A stretch of 64,000 nt of DNA. Source: Planctomycetota bacterium (GTDB lineage Bacteria > Planctomycetota > Phycisphaerae > WQYP01). The translations under genes and the position numbers were made by a program. Below, one piece after another: positions 1 to 7,430 of this stretch. The DNA is taken from the NCBI GenBank assembly GCA_021827645.1, contig JAKAVA010000060.1, forward strand, positions 61,771 through 125,770, in the 5' to 3' direction. A model generated the notes under the pieces. That model did no database searches. It was given only the letters and a program-made list of their open reading frames with translations, and was not told the DNA's origin. Numbering within the stretch: position 1 is the first letter of the stretch; every line of letters begins with the position of its first letter.

Positions 1-112
1 TCGCGGCGGTATGGGCAGTCCCGAAGGGTAGCGTGATCCAATTGTGAGCGCGTTACGGACATCGGCATAGATTATGCGGTACGGGGGGCGGCTTGGCGAG
101 CCGGTGGGGAAG

Positions 113-352
113 CCACGGGGATAAACCCCGTGGCTCGCAAAAGGATGCCGGTGTGTTGGTGGATAACCCGTGACTCGCATAAGGATGCGGGTGTGTCGGT
201 GGATAACCCGTGGCTCGCGTAAGGACGCCGGTGTGTTGGTGGATAACCCGTGGCTCGCGTAAGGATGCCGGTGTATTGGTGGATAACCCGTGACTCGCAT
301 AAGGATGCCGGTGTGTTGGCGGATAACCCGTGGCTCGCATAGGGATGCGGGT
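113..352 (+). repeat. REP-like stem-loop leading into a 40-bp tandem repeat array
   Basis: Positions 113-138 form a stem-loop: CCACGGGG, loop ATAAA, CCCCGTGG, then the tail CTCGC. From about position 119 the pattern continues as roughly six head-to-tail units of 40 bp (about 119-160, 161-200, 201-240, 241-280, 281-320, and a partial 321-352). Each unit has the core GGATAACCCGTGRCTCGC followed by ARGGAYGCSGGTGTGTTGG. Units differ by only a few substitutions and there are no unique spacers, so this is not a CRISPR array. It ends about 18 bp from the stop codon of the RAYT transposase gene, which is the usual place for REP/BIME-type repeats. Confidence 0.85.
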
Positions 353-370
353 TCACCGTGGATTCGAGAT

Positions 371-916
371 TCACTGCCGGGGAATCACCTGCATTTTGAC
401 AATTTCGCACAGAATTCCTTGCTGCTCACGAATATAACGCTCCACCGCGTCAATGGCTCTTTGATCGTGCAGGTAACGGTCGCTGCCGCCATGCGTCCAC
501 CAGCGGCCAGGATTGCCCGCCTTATTACTGAGTTCCGCGGAAGTGACTCCTTTGAAGATTCTGCGTATGGCTGGTCCATCATCGGGGCAGTCGGCGGTCA
601 ATGTGTGAATATGGTTGGCCATGATGGCGGCGCGGATAATGAGCCAGTCCCGTTCTTTGGCGGCTTTTACAAGGGCCTCGGCGGCTGTAACGGCCTGATC
701 GCTGTTTAGCCAGACGGTATCACGCTTTTGAATTCGTCGCGCTGCAGCGAGCGTTCTGCGATCACCGCGCCAATAGAGGGTGCCGCGCTGGTTGCGCCTT
801 GGGGTAAAGGCACCGTCGGCGCCGAGTGTATTGGAGACATGACCGCGTGGATCACCCGGCAGCCATGTGCCGTAGCTGGTCCAGGTGATGAACATTGCGA
901 ATGGTGAATTCGGCAT
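371..916 (-). CDS. REP-associated tyrosine transposase (RAYT, IS200-like Y1 HuH family)
   Basis: The product is 181 aa, a single Y1-transposase domain. It has the HuH motif in MANHIHTL (His at about 102 and 104) and a likely catalytic tyrosine in ERYIREQQ (about 161). The N-terminal TSYGTWLPGDPRG is typical of RAYT proteins. The ATG at 916 was chosen because GGGAG lies 5 nt upstream; a longer TTG-initiated form would start at 928. RAYT proteins are single-strand DNA nucleases/transferases thought to move REP hairpins. Matching hairpins lie on both sides (113-138, 937-962, 1032-1057), which fits that role. There are no IS200 ends or partner tnpB, so this is a domesticated RAYT rather than an insertion sequence. 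Confidence 0.9.
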   Translation of the reverse strand: MPNSPFAMFITWTSYGTWLPGDPRGHVSNTLGADGAFTPRRNQRGTLYWRGDRRTLAAARRIQKRDTVWLNSDQAVTAAEALVKAAKERDWLIIRAAIMANHIHTLTADCPDDGPAIRRIFKGVTSAELSNKAGNPGRWWTHGGSDRYLHDQRAIDAVERYIREQQGILCEIVKMQVIPRQ

Positions 917-936
917 GTCGTCTCCCAAAGTAGGTT

Positions 937-962
937 CCGATGGGATAAACCCATCGGCTCGC
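937..962 (+). repeat. REP-like stem-loop upstream of the RAYT gene
   Basis: An 8-bp stem CCGATGGG / CCCATCGG encloses the loop ATAAA and is followed by the invariant tail CTCGC. It has the same architecture as the copy at 113-138 but a different stem sequence, with both arms changed in a compensating way. Confidence 0.8.
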
Positions 963-1031
963 GTCAGGAATTCCTTCGGCGCATTGGATTCTCATGGTCA
1001 AAATTATTACCGGTCAAATTAACAGCCGCCA

Positions 1032-1057
1032 GCGAGCCGCCGGGTTTATCCCGGCGG
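1032..1057 (-). repeat. REP-like stem-loop, inverted copy
   Basis: Read on the minus strand: CCGCCGGG, loop ATAAA, CCCGGCGG, tail CTCGC. It faces the 937-962 copy about 70 bp away, giving a head-to-head pair like a BIME. It lies 11 bp from the stop of the HIRAN-domain gene and may also act as that operon's transcription end or mRNA-stabilising hairpin (inference). Confidence 0.75.
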
Positions 1058-1067
1058 GGGGGCGGTG

Positions 1068-1862
1068 TCAAACGGAGGCAAGATCAGTCGCATCAGGCGA
1101 AATAGGCCGGTAGGCTTCCTCCGCGAATGGGACGTGTCCCTCCGGCCAGCATGCTTCGAGCCTGCAGAGCAACCGCTGCTGCAGCGGAATGCTTTGCGGG
1201 TTAGCCTTAACCACGTAGCACTCGATGGAAGAGCATTGCCCCCAGAGTTGCAGCGCCTCTCCGAGAAGAAAGCCGGGCAGGTACCCGACGATGACGCGGT
1301 CCTTGGATCGCAGCGCCAATGCGCGCCCATCATAATCGTTCTGGCAATCATGCATGACGTAAAGACGCTCGCCCGGTTGGAGCGCGGAGATCCGATCCAG
1401 TGATGAATTTGCGAGATGGCGTAATCCATGGGCGAGGAAGTGCGTTTTGTACGGCTGCCAGTTTTCGCTTCGCACCGGATATTCAAATATCTCAAATCGA
1501 TCGGTTACGCGCCCCCCGCCGGTCCGAATGAGAATGTCCATAGGCGTGGCATGGTCCGGATCGAGGGCGAGACTTTGGACGAACTGGGAGTAATCTGGCC
1601 GGTTGGGCTGCATCACGCGGTTTTGAAAGAACGAGAAGAGCTCATTGCTGCGATACACCCGGTTAATATCCGGAAAAGCAAAGAGCTGCCCCAAGCCTTC
1701 CTCGAGGGCGGCTTTAACACCGCTCAGGAATGCGAATTCGTATTCAGGCTGGTCCGGCCCCAAGCCGGAGATCAGCCGACCGAGCGGAAGGTAGGCGCGG
1801 CCAGACGGCCCGCGCCAGGTAACGATGAGGGCTTGTAGCTGCTTATGTTCGGTAATCATCAA
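1068..1862 (-). CDS. HIRAN-domain protein, last gene of the helicase/HipA-like/HIRAN operon
   Basis: The product is 264 aa. Residues about 160-205 fit a HIRAN domain: PGERLYVMHDCQNDYDGRAL followed by VIVGYLPGFL, that is, the N-x-x-D-x-x-A core and the GYLP turn. HIRAN domains bind DNA ends or single-stranded DNA in HLTF/Rad5-type proteins. The N-terminal 120 residues (GRAYLPLGRLI, LFAFPDINRVYRSNELFSFF, NRVMQPNRPDY) resemble the N-terminal lobe region found with HipA-type kinases; this match is from memory of the family pattern. Its ATG overlaps the stop of the kinase gene by 4 bp (ATGA), which indicates translational coupling. It probably works with the kinase as a split HipA-like pair. No enzymatic motif is visible. 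Confidence 0.72.
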   Translation of the reverse strand: MMITEHKQLQALIVTWRGPSGRAYLPLGRLISGLGPDQPEYEFAFLSGVKAALEEGLGQLFAFPDINRVYRSNELFSFFQNRVMQPNRPDYSQFVQSLALDPDHATPMDILIRTGGGRVTDRFEIFEYPVRSENWQPYKTHFLAHGLRHLANSSLDRISALQPGERLYVMHDCQNDYDGRALALRSKDRVIVGYLPGFLLGEALQLWGQCSSIECYVVKANPQSIPLQQRLLCRLEACWPEGHVPFAEEAYRPISPDATDLASV

Positions 1863-2788
1863 TAATCCGGCCCAAGACTCAACAATCTATGTCTATTGTA
1901 TACCAGAAGCGCTGACGCAAAGCGACGCGCGTCGGTGGAAATGCGCGACTCCGGAACCCGTCCGATAATTGCGGCGAAGCTGGCCTCGTCGATGGCGGCA
2001 AGGCGCTCGAGCCAGAAGCGGCGGAAATCCGGGAGTTCCGCCGTGGCATTCACAAACACTTCCAAAGGCGTAAGGGGTTTGGCTGATTCGGTATTCAGAT
2101 AAATTTTGGAACGGCCCTTCTTGGCATAACGTTCGACATCGCGGTTGCCGCTTCCCGCAAGAATTTCGCGGCGGTCGGCGTCGCTTAATTCGCGGCCGAG
2201 TGACGATGCATGGTCGAAAGACGGGGCCAGTGTAGCGGGCGCGCCTGAAGGTGTGGCGCGTGTAATCAAACCCCAGTTTTCGTGATGACGGTCGGTGTTG
2301 CCGATCAAGGCATCAAGGAGCAGGTATCCCGCAAACCGGTGCCAAAGGGTTGCCACTACGCCCCCGTCGCGGCCGCCTTGATACTCGTGTGCGGGGTACC
2401 CACTGAGGATCTCCCGGATGGCAGGAATGCAATGCTGGCTTACCTTGTAAGCTTGGCTGGTCGGATAGCTTCCACCGTAGTGACCACTGAGCAATTCATT
2501 TCCGTGCACCAGGCGCTCGCCCGCCCCGCCATCGACAAAATTTTGCGCAATCACTCCGGGTTTTCCTGCGCATCGGGCCAGGTCGACGTTTGCACACTCG
2601 ATCGCCAGCAGTCTGCCAATCTCAGCGGCGATTTTTTCCGACCAATCCTCCCCGTGGCCGGGGCGGTTGTATTTGAAGAGCCAGCGCCGATGGCCATGCG
2701 CCACCCAGAATTTTTCCTTAGTTCCCATCGGCTCAGATTTTTCGCCACCGGGATCTGATATTTCAATAATCGGAAATGGATCAGCCAC
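1859..2788 (-). CDS. HipA-like serine/threonine kinase
   Basis: The product is about 309 aa from the GTG at 2788, or 289 aa from the ATG at 2728. The GTG is preferred because it follows the helicase stop codon directly and GGGGG lies 5 nt upstream. Kinase features: an ATP-binding lysine candidate in WLFKYN (about 39), a catalytic loop GNTDRHHENW (Asp about 166, Asn about 171) and a metal-binding Asp in PSFDHASSLG (about 192). This is the HipA_C / CtkA-like layout, without HipA's own N-terminal domain, which may be supplied by the next gene. HipA kinases phosphorylate protein targets such as aminoacyl-tRNA synthetases; the target here is unknown. No HipB-type antitoxin gene is adjacent, so a plain hipBA toxin-antitoxin module is unlikely. 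Confidence 0.8.
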   Translation of the reverse strand: MADPFPIIEISDPGGEKSEPMGTKEKFWVAHGHRRWLFKYNRPGHGEDWSEKIAAEIGRLLAIECANVDLARCAGKPGVIAQNFVDGGAGERLVHGNELLSGHYGGSYPTSQAYKVSQHCIPAIREILSGYPAHEYQGGRDGGVVATLWHRFAGYLLLDALIGNTDRHHENWGLITRATPSGAPATLAPSFDHASSLGRELSDADRREILAGSGNRDVERYAKKGRSKIYLNTESAKPLTPLEVFVNATAELPDFRRFWLERLAAIDEASFAAIIGRVPESRISTDARRFASALLVYNRHRLLSLGPDY

Positions 2789-2789
2789 T

Positions 2790-5700
2790 CTACCCCCGCA
2801 GGCCCAGTGAGCAGATAATCTGCGGCTCGCCGAGGGCGGCATCATCCGACACATGGCACAGTCGCCCGTCGCGGTGCAATGCCATCACAAGCTCTGCCAA
2901 AACCTCGTCGGCCGCGCCGGCCTTGAGTTGGCGGGCCAAGGTGTCGGTTGCGGATTCGGTGAGCGGGTATTTGTAAATCTGTTCGATGGCGGCTTTGAGC
3001 TCGGGGAAGGCAAAGAGTGTGCCAATGATTTTTGTGCCGTAGGTACTGAGCCGTTCATAGGTGCGGGCGCGGGCACTGGATGGTCGACCGAGTTGGCCGC
3101 CGGTGGATTTTTCATTTTTAACAATGAACTCTGCGCCCTGTTTAACCAGTTCATGGTGGCGTGGTCCCCGTGGCAGTGCGGGTGTATCGGGCCGGCATTC
3201 GGCCGCCTTGAGAATGGCGAACTGCGACTCGGTCACGCTGCGGCCCTGGTTGTCTACCCAGGCGAGGGCGTCGGTACGGTCGGCGGTGCGCAGATAGACC
3301 AGCACGCCGTCCGGCTTTTCGGCGGTGGGCGTGTGGGGACGCGTGGAATAGACCACGTTGGGCATGGCAGGAATTGTTTTTTTCAGATTGGGATCGGCAT
3401 CGGTGGCGTTTTTCCAGATCTGGTAGGCGTAGGAGGCGAGATCGACTTCGGTATCGTCATCGCCGTCGAGTATGCCGGATTTTTCGTGATAGAGTTCCAG
3501 CAGGGGCAGATCGGATTTTTCATCATCGAAAAAGGCCTCATCGGTGCCGACCACTTCGGCGTTATCCCTGAGGCGCTGCCGCACACGGGCCCGCAGGCGC
3601 AGGACGCGCTCGACGCCATCGGCGGGGAGGAACGAATAGCAGAAGATTTCGTCGGCCTGCTGGCCGATGCGGTCCACGCGGCCGGCGCGCTGGATGAGGC
3701 GGATGATGGCCCAGGGGAGATCGTAATTCACGATGGTGTGGCAGTCCTGCAGGTTCTGCCCCTCGCTGAGGACATCGGTGGCAATTAATACGCGGATTTC
3801 GTCGCCGGGGGGTGCGGCCGGCGCTGTGCCGGCGGCGGGGGTGTTGGCCACGGGGCTGAAGCGGCGGGCAATGGCCGTCGGGTCGGGGGTGTCGGCCGTG
3901 ACGCCGCTCACCGAGATGCCGCGGGCGGTGAGTTCGCGGGTGAGGTAATCCACGGTGTCGGCAAACTGGGTGAAGATGAGCACCTTGTCGTCGGAATGGG
4001 TGCGGCTGATCAGCTTGGCCAGCGCGGTGAGCTTGGCGTCGGCAGCGGGTTTCCACGGGCCGACGGAATCGAGAATGCCCTGCAGGGCGGCAGCGTCGGC
4101 GACCAGATCGTCGGCAAGCCGGGATTGAAAAAGAACGGGCGGCAGCCATTTGAAGCGGCGGCCGAAATGATCCGCGTATTGGCGGTAAATGTCCGCAGCA
4201 CGGCGGCGAAGCTGGTCCGTTCCGTTGGCGGGGGAGGCAGATTGGACCGGATCGGAGTTGGCGAAATCGGGGTCGCACGAGTCAGCACCCTCAGTATCGG
4301 CGGTAAGGCCTAATTCGGTATCGCCGTCGGTGGAATCCGGGTCGAGCAGGTCGATATCCTGTGTGCCGATGGGGAGCGGTAGCTTGTTTTCGATGGCATG
4401 AAGCCAGACGAAGTTTCGCAGGATGTGCCGCTCGACGGAGAGGAGAAAGGCGTGGCCGCTGCTTTCAAGCCGCTTGAGCAGATTGGTGCGGCAGATGCCC
4501 TTGAGCCGCACGCCGGCGCGGGAAAGATCGTTTAGCACGGAGGTTTGCGCCGAGTCGGCGGCCGCGACGGCGGCATCGCGGTAATTGCCGAGACCGTAGC
4601 GTGGCAGTTTCAGACTATTAAGTGTTTGGATCACCTCGGCGGAGAAGAGGTGGGCGTATTGATCATTCAGGTCTTTTTCATTGACCTGAAATTTGACGGT
4701 GCGCGGGACGCGGGTGGGGAATTTAGCACGCCGCCCGTCAGGAAATTCGAGATATTTGCGGCCGGTGGCGGGATCGGTCTTTGCGTAGTTCTGCTGGATG
4801 AAGCTGCGGGTGCGGCGGACGAGGTAAAGGCGCATCAGATCGCGCCAGTCGTCGGCGTGTTCGCTTTTTTCAAATGCGGCCAGCGAGCGCACGGGACACT
4901 GGTGGCGGCGTGTAAATTCCGCCTCGCCAAGCTCGCGCAGCAATCTTTCGGGCCGCAGGCCGATGTCTGCCCCCTCGCCGATGAACAGGCGGAGCTGATT
5001 GGAAAGATCGAGGTAGGTTTTGTTGTACGGAGTGGCGGAAAGCAGAATGACCTTGCTTTCATTGGCGCGGATGTACTCGGCGATGGCGCGGTAGCGTTTG
5101 CCGTCGCGCTTGCGCAGGTTGTGGCTCTCGTCGATGAGCACCAGCCGATGGCGGTAAAGGGCGGGCAGCTCGCGCTGCACGTTGGTGATGGAGACGATGG
5201 TGGCCCGCAGGCCGTACCGCTGCCGATAGCTTTCCCACAGGGGGAGAAGGTTTTTGGGGCAGATGATCAGCGTCTGGAGGCCCTGATCCTCCTCAAAGAT
5301 GCGGGCCAGCGCACTGGCCATGAGTGTTTTGCCCAGCCCGACCACATCGCCAACGATCACGCCGCCACGCTTGTTGAGATGGTGGGCGGCAATTTTGACG
5401 GCGGCCTTCTGAAATTCAAAGAGCGTGTCGCCGAAGACGGCGGGGATTTGAAATTCACTCAGGCCGGAGCGGGCCTCCTCCGCGAGGTGGTACGCCATTT
5501 TGATGTAGATGTGGTAAGGTGAAATCGGTGCTTCCCGCGCCCAGCTTTCGTCGATGATTTTGACCAGATCCTGCGTGATATCGATGCAGAACTTGTCATT
5601 CCACCGGTCTTCAAACCAGCGGGCGAGTTTTTCGCAGGCGTCGCCGTCCATGACATCCACATTCAATTCGCCCTGATTGCAGAGGCCGGCGAGGGTGAGA

Positions 5701-6185
5701 TTGCTGCTGCCGAGGTAGCCGATCTTTGGGTTAATCCGGTCATCACGGAAGAGCAGGTACAGCTTGGCATGCAGGGGGTGGCGGAGGAACAATTTCACCT
5801 TGAGTTTGCCGGCGGTGAGTTGGGCGGCAAGGCGGCGGAGGCCGACCTCATCGTCATCGGTCGGTGCGCCGATGGTAAGCTGACGGCGAAAATCCTCTGC
5901 AAGCTGGTTTTTCAGGCCGGCGGCCGTCTGGTTGTCGATCCTATCCGACTGGACGGCAAGGCTTTGGGCAGATTCGACCAACTCTCGCGGTGAACGGTGC
6001 ATGCCGATGAGCAGGCGGCAGCATTGGCCGTCCCCGCCGGGCCAGTTGTCGATGAGGGGCGCGAGTCTGCTCCAGCCGCGGAGATTGAAGTAGCCGACGC
6101 AGAAATCGCCCCGGTGGGAAACGCCGATGGCATCGCGCAGGGCGGGGAGGAGATCGCGCTCAATATTATCAAAAATCTGCGGCAT
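2790..6185 (-). CDS. PLD-SNF2/RapA-like helicase, first gene of a putative defence operon
   Basis: The product is 1131 aa. An N-terminal phospholipase-D-like domain carries HAKLYLLF (His about 139) followed by GYLGSSNLT, the HxK...GSxN signature. Next is an SNF2 helicase core: VVGLGKT (about 281-287), IDESH (351-355), LLSATPYN (about 381-388). The second RecA domain has VLIATDVLSEGQNLQ and QRAGRVDRIGQ. The ATG at 6185 is preceded by AAGGAG at good spacing; the in-frame extension to 6485 crosses a tRNA-derived att site and has no domain. PLD-helicase fusions of this kind are typical of defence islands and of DISARM-like or restriction-like systems. The kinase gene follows with essentially no gap. 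Predicted role: ATP-driven translocation on foreign DNA, with PLD-type nuclease or binding activity (inference). Confidence 0.85.
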   Translation of the reverse strand: MPQIFDNIERDLLPALRDAIGVSHRGDFCVGYFNLRGWSRLAPLIDNWPGGDGQCCRLLIGMHRSPRELVESAQSLAVQSDRIDNQTAAGLKNQLAEDFRRQLTIGAPTDDDEVGLRRLAAQLTAGKLKVKLFLRHPLHAKLYLLFRDDRINPKIGYLGSSNLTLAGLCNQGELNVDVMDGDACEKLARWFEDRWNDKFCIDITQDLVKIIDESWAREAPISPYHIYIKMAYHLAEEARSGLSEFQIPAVFGDTLFEFQKAAVKIAAHHLNKRGGVIVGDVVGLGKTLMASALARIFEEDQGLQTLIICPKNLLPLWESYRQRYGLRATIVSITNVQRELPALYRHRLVLIDESHNLRKRDGKRYRAIAEYIRANESKVILLSATPYNKTYLDLSNQLRLFIGEGADIGLRPERLLRELGEAEFTRRHQCPVRSLAAFEKSEHADDWRDLMRLYLVRRTRSFIQQNYAKTDPATGRKYLEFPDGRRAKFPTRVPRTVKFQVNEKDLNDQYAHLFSAEVIQTLNSLKLPRYGLGNYRDAAVAAADSAQTSVLNDLSRAGVRLKGICRTNLLKRLESSGHAFLLSVERHILRNFVWLHAIENKLPLPIGTQDIDLLDPDSTDGDTELGLTADTEGADSCDPDFANSDPVQSASPANGTDQLRRRAADIYRQYADHFGRRFKWLPPVLFQSRLADDLVADAAALQGILDSVGPWKPAADAKLTALAKLISRTHSDDKVLIFTQFADTVDYLTRELTARGISVSGVTADTPDPTAIARRFSPVANTPAAGTAPAAPPGDEIRVLIATDVLSEGQNLQDCHTIVNYDLPWAIIRLIQRAGRVDRIGQQADEIFCYSFLPADGVERVLRLRARVRQRLRDNAEVVGTDEAFFDDEKSDLPLLELYHEKSGILDGDDDTEVDLASYAYQIWKNATDADPNLKKTIPAMPNVVYSTRPHTPTAEKPDGVLVYLRTADRTDALAWVDNQGRSVTESQFAILKAAECRPDTPALPRGPRHHELVKQGAEFIVKNEKSTGGQLGRPSSARARTYERLSTYGTKIIGTLFAFPELKAAIEQIYKYPLTESATDTLARQLKAGAADEVLAELVMALHRDGRLCHVSDDAALGEPQIICSLGLRG

Positions 6186-6409
6186 CAGTCTCCTTCCAAA
6201 GGCGCTGCGGGCGTGCTGCGCCGGGAACCAATCAAAACGCTGTGCGGGGGCTATTATCAGGCTTGAGGTTCGGTTGGCAAGGCGGCGGGCGATGGCCGGG
6301 CGGCGATCGCGCATCCACGGGCGTGCCCGTGCGGGTGGGCGCAATCCACCGGTGGGTACGGCAATAACTAAGCGTGATAGGGGCCAGTTCACGCATCGAA
6401 TCGGATGGT

Positions 6410-6454
6410 ATTGCGCTGGGCGGGGGTCGAACCCACAACCTTCGGCTTCGGAGG
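6410..6454 (-). repeat. att site (left): detached 3' half of tRNA-Arg
   Basis: The 45 bp are identical to 10342-10386 and run from the anticodon loop through the T arm and acceptor 3' strand of tRNA-Arg(CCG). The tRNA 5' half is missing, so this is not a functional tRNA gene. It marks the far boundary of the integrated element, 225 bp upstream of the helicase start codon. Confidence 0.92.
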
Positions 6455-7058
6455 GGACTTCCAAAACCCTTTCTGACAGCTGCAAAACCCTTTCAACATT
6501 AGCATTTTAGTGTTCTGACATCCGTTTGCAAGCACTTTCAAGCAATTGTAAAAAATGCCCATCATTTGCGGTTTTTTCGCATCACTACCGGCGCAAATCC
6601 GGTAGTTTACCGGCCACCTAAACCGTCATTATTTTGCTATCACTTCCGACGTGCAATCCACGAAGTCATACAAACACTTGACTTCATATTTCCACTTACG
6701 TATAGTATCGGTCAATAAGAAATGCTAGGGCCATGATGACCTAGAGACAGGCACGCAAGATTAGAATGCAAGCATCGCCGTTTGTAGCGACTACGGAAGC
6801 GGAAGCCTAAACCCAGTCACCCGGAGCCCAGCGCCGTAATTAACTTAGACGACGACCCAGGGAAAGCGCAGGTCTCGGTTGGTATTGGTACCGACCGGCC
6901 TCGGGGCGTCAAAACAAAAACACGCGGCGTACACATCTAACAAACATATTTCCCAGTTGAAACCAGCGTCTTTTCAGACGCGCGTGACCGCTTTTGTCCG
7001 CAATGCGTTTCGGCGCATTCCGCGACATGGCCGACACACTAAACTTGGAAATATCACC
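6455..7058. other. Gene-free leader of the integrated element; possible origin region
   Basis: About 600 bp lie between the left att site and the DUF1580 gene. They hold an AT-richer stretch, several CTACCGG/CCGGTAG half-sites around 6585-6613, and no convincing coding frame; the open frame upstream of 7059 lacks an SD and any domain. A rolling-circle double-strand origin would be expected upstream of rep, here or inside the rep gene, but I cannot point to the nick site. Confidence 0.5.
6598..6613. promoter_or_regulatory. Palindromic site TCCGGTAGTTTACCGG near the left end of the element
   Basis: A near-perfect inverted repeat (CCGGTA / TACCGG) 144 bp inside the left att copy. An almost identical palindrome occurs at 10247-10262 near the right end. 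An extra CTACCGG at 6585-6591 makes a second overlapping inverted repeat with CCGGTAG. Likely a binding site for an element-encoded protein such as the DUF1580 excisionase candidate or the integrase (inference). Confidence 0.5.
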
Positions 7059-7430
7059 ATGTCTTTACAAACCCAATCGAAGCTCATACGTCTGCATGAC
7101 GTACCCAAGCTGCCATGGCTTCCGGCTCGCCGTGGCAACACACGACTGCATTTCAGCACCCTCTACCGCTGGGCCCTACACGGACAACACGGGCGCAAAC
7201 TGCGTACCGAACGTGTCGGCGCCACCCTCTGTACCACCGAGCAATGGCTCCATGAGTTTTTTGCAATACCGACCCCGCAAACCCCGTCAACAGTCATCCC
7301 CCAGGGCAACCGTGCCCGAACGCCACGCCAACATCAACGTGCCGTGGAACAGGCCTGCCGCCAACTGGAGCGCATGGGGCTCAACGCTGAACAGGCAAAA
7401 GAGGCCAACGTAATGGGGGGACTCAAATGA
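7059..7430 (+). CDS. DUF1580 protein, putative excisionase/DNA-binding regulator
   Basis: The product is 123 aa from the ATG at 7059, the start that gives a domain-length protein. The core LHFSTLYRWALHGQHGRKLR, then RVGATLCTTEQWLHEFF, matches the DUF1580 pattern: a MerR/excisionase-like winged helix-turn-helix with a helix that reads as an HTH (STLYRWALHG). DUF1580 is known mainly from planctomycetes, usually beside integrases. The C-terminal half (QHQRAVEQACRQLERMGL) is helical and basic. Its stop overlaps the rep start by 4 bp, so the two are co-translated. Likely role: excision directionality factor and/or repressor of the element. No strong SD is visible upstream of 7059. Confidence 0.75.
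   Translation: MSLQTQSKLIRLHDVPKLPWLPARRGNTRLHFSTLYRWALHGQHGRKLRTERVGATLCTTEQWLHEFFAIPTPQTPSTVIPQGNRARTPRQHQRAVEQACRQLERMGLNAEQAKEANVMGGLK

Noticed and set aside
113..352. CRISPR-like array
   Set aside because: The 40-bp units are directly adjacent with no unique spacers and there are no cas genes; it is a tandem repeat of REP type.
1859..2788. Ordinary hipBA toxin-antitoxin module
   Set aside because: No HTH antitoxin gene adjoins the kinase; it is instead coupled to a helicase and a HIRAN gene.
2853..3788. Long plus-strand open frame inside the helicase gene
   Set aside because: It is antisense to a clear helicase domain and Gly/Val-rich without any motif; a shadow of high-GC coding.
4545..5522. 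Long plus-strand open frame inside the helicase gene
   Set aside because: Antisense shadow of the SNF2 domain; no SD or domain.
6411..6454. Second tRNA-Arg gene
   Set aside because: Only the 3' half is present; the 5' acceptor strand and D arm are missing. It is an att duplicate.
6186..6485. Longer N-terminus for the helicase
   Set aside because: The extension crosses the tRNA-derived att copy, has no domain, and the ATG at 6185 has a strong SD.
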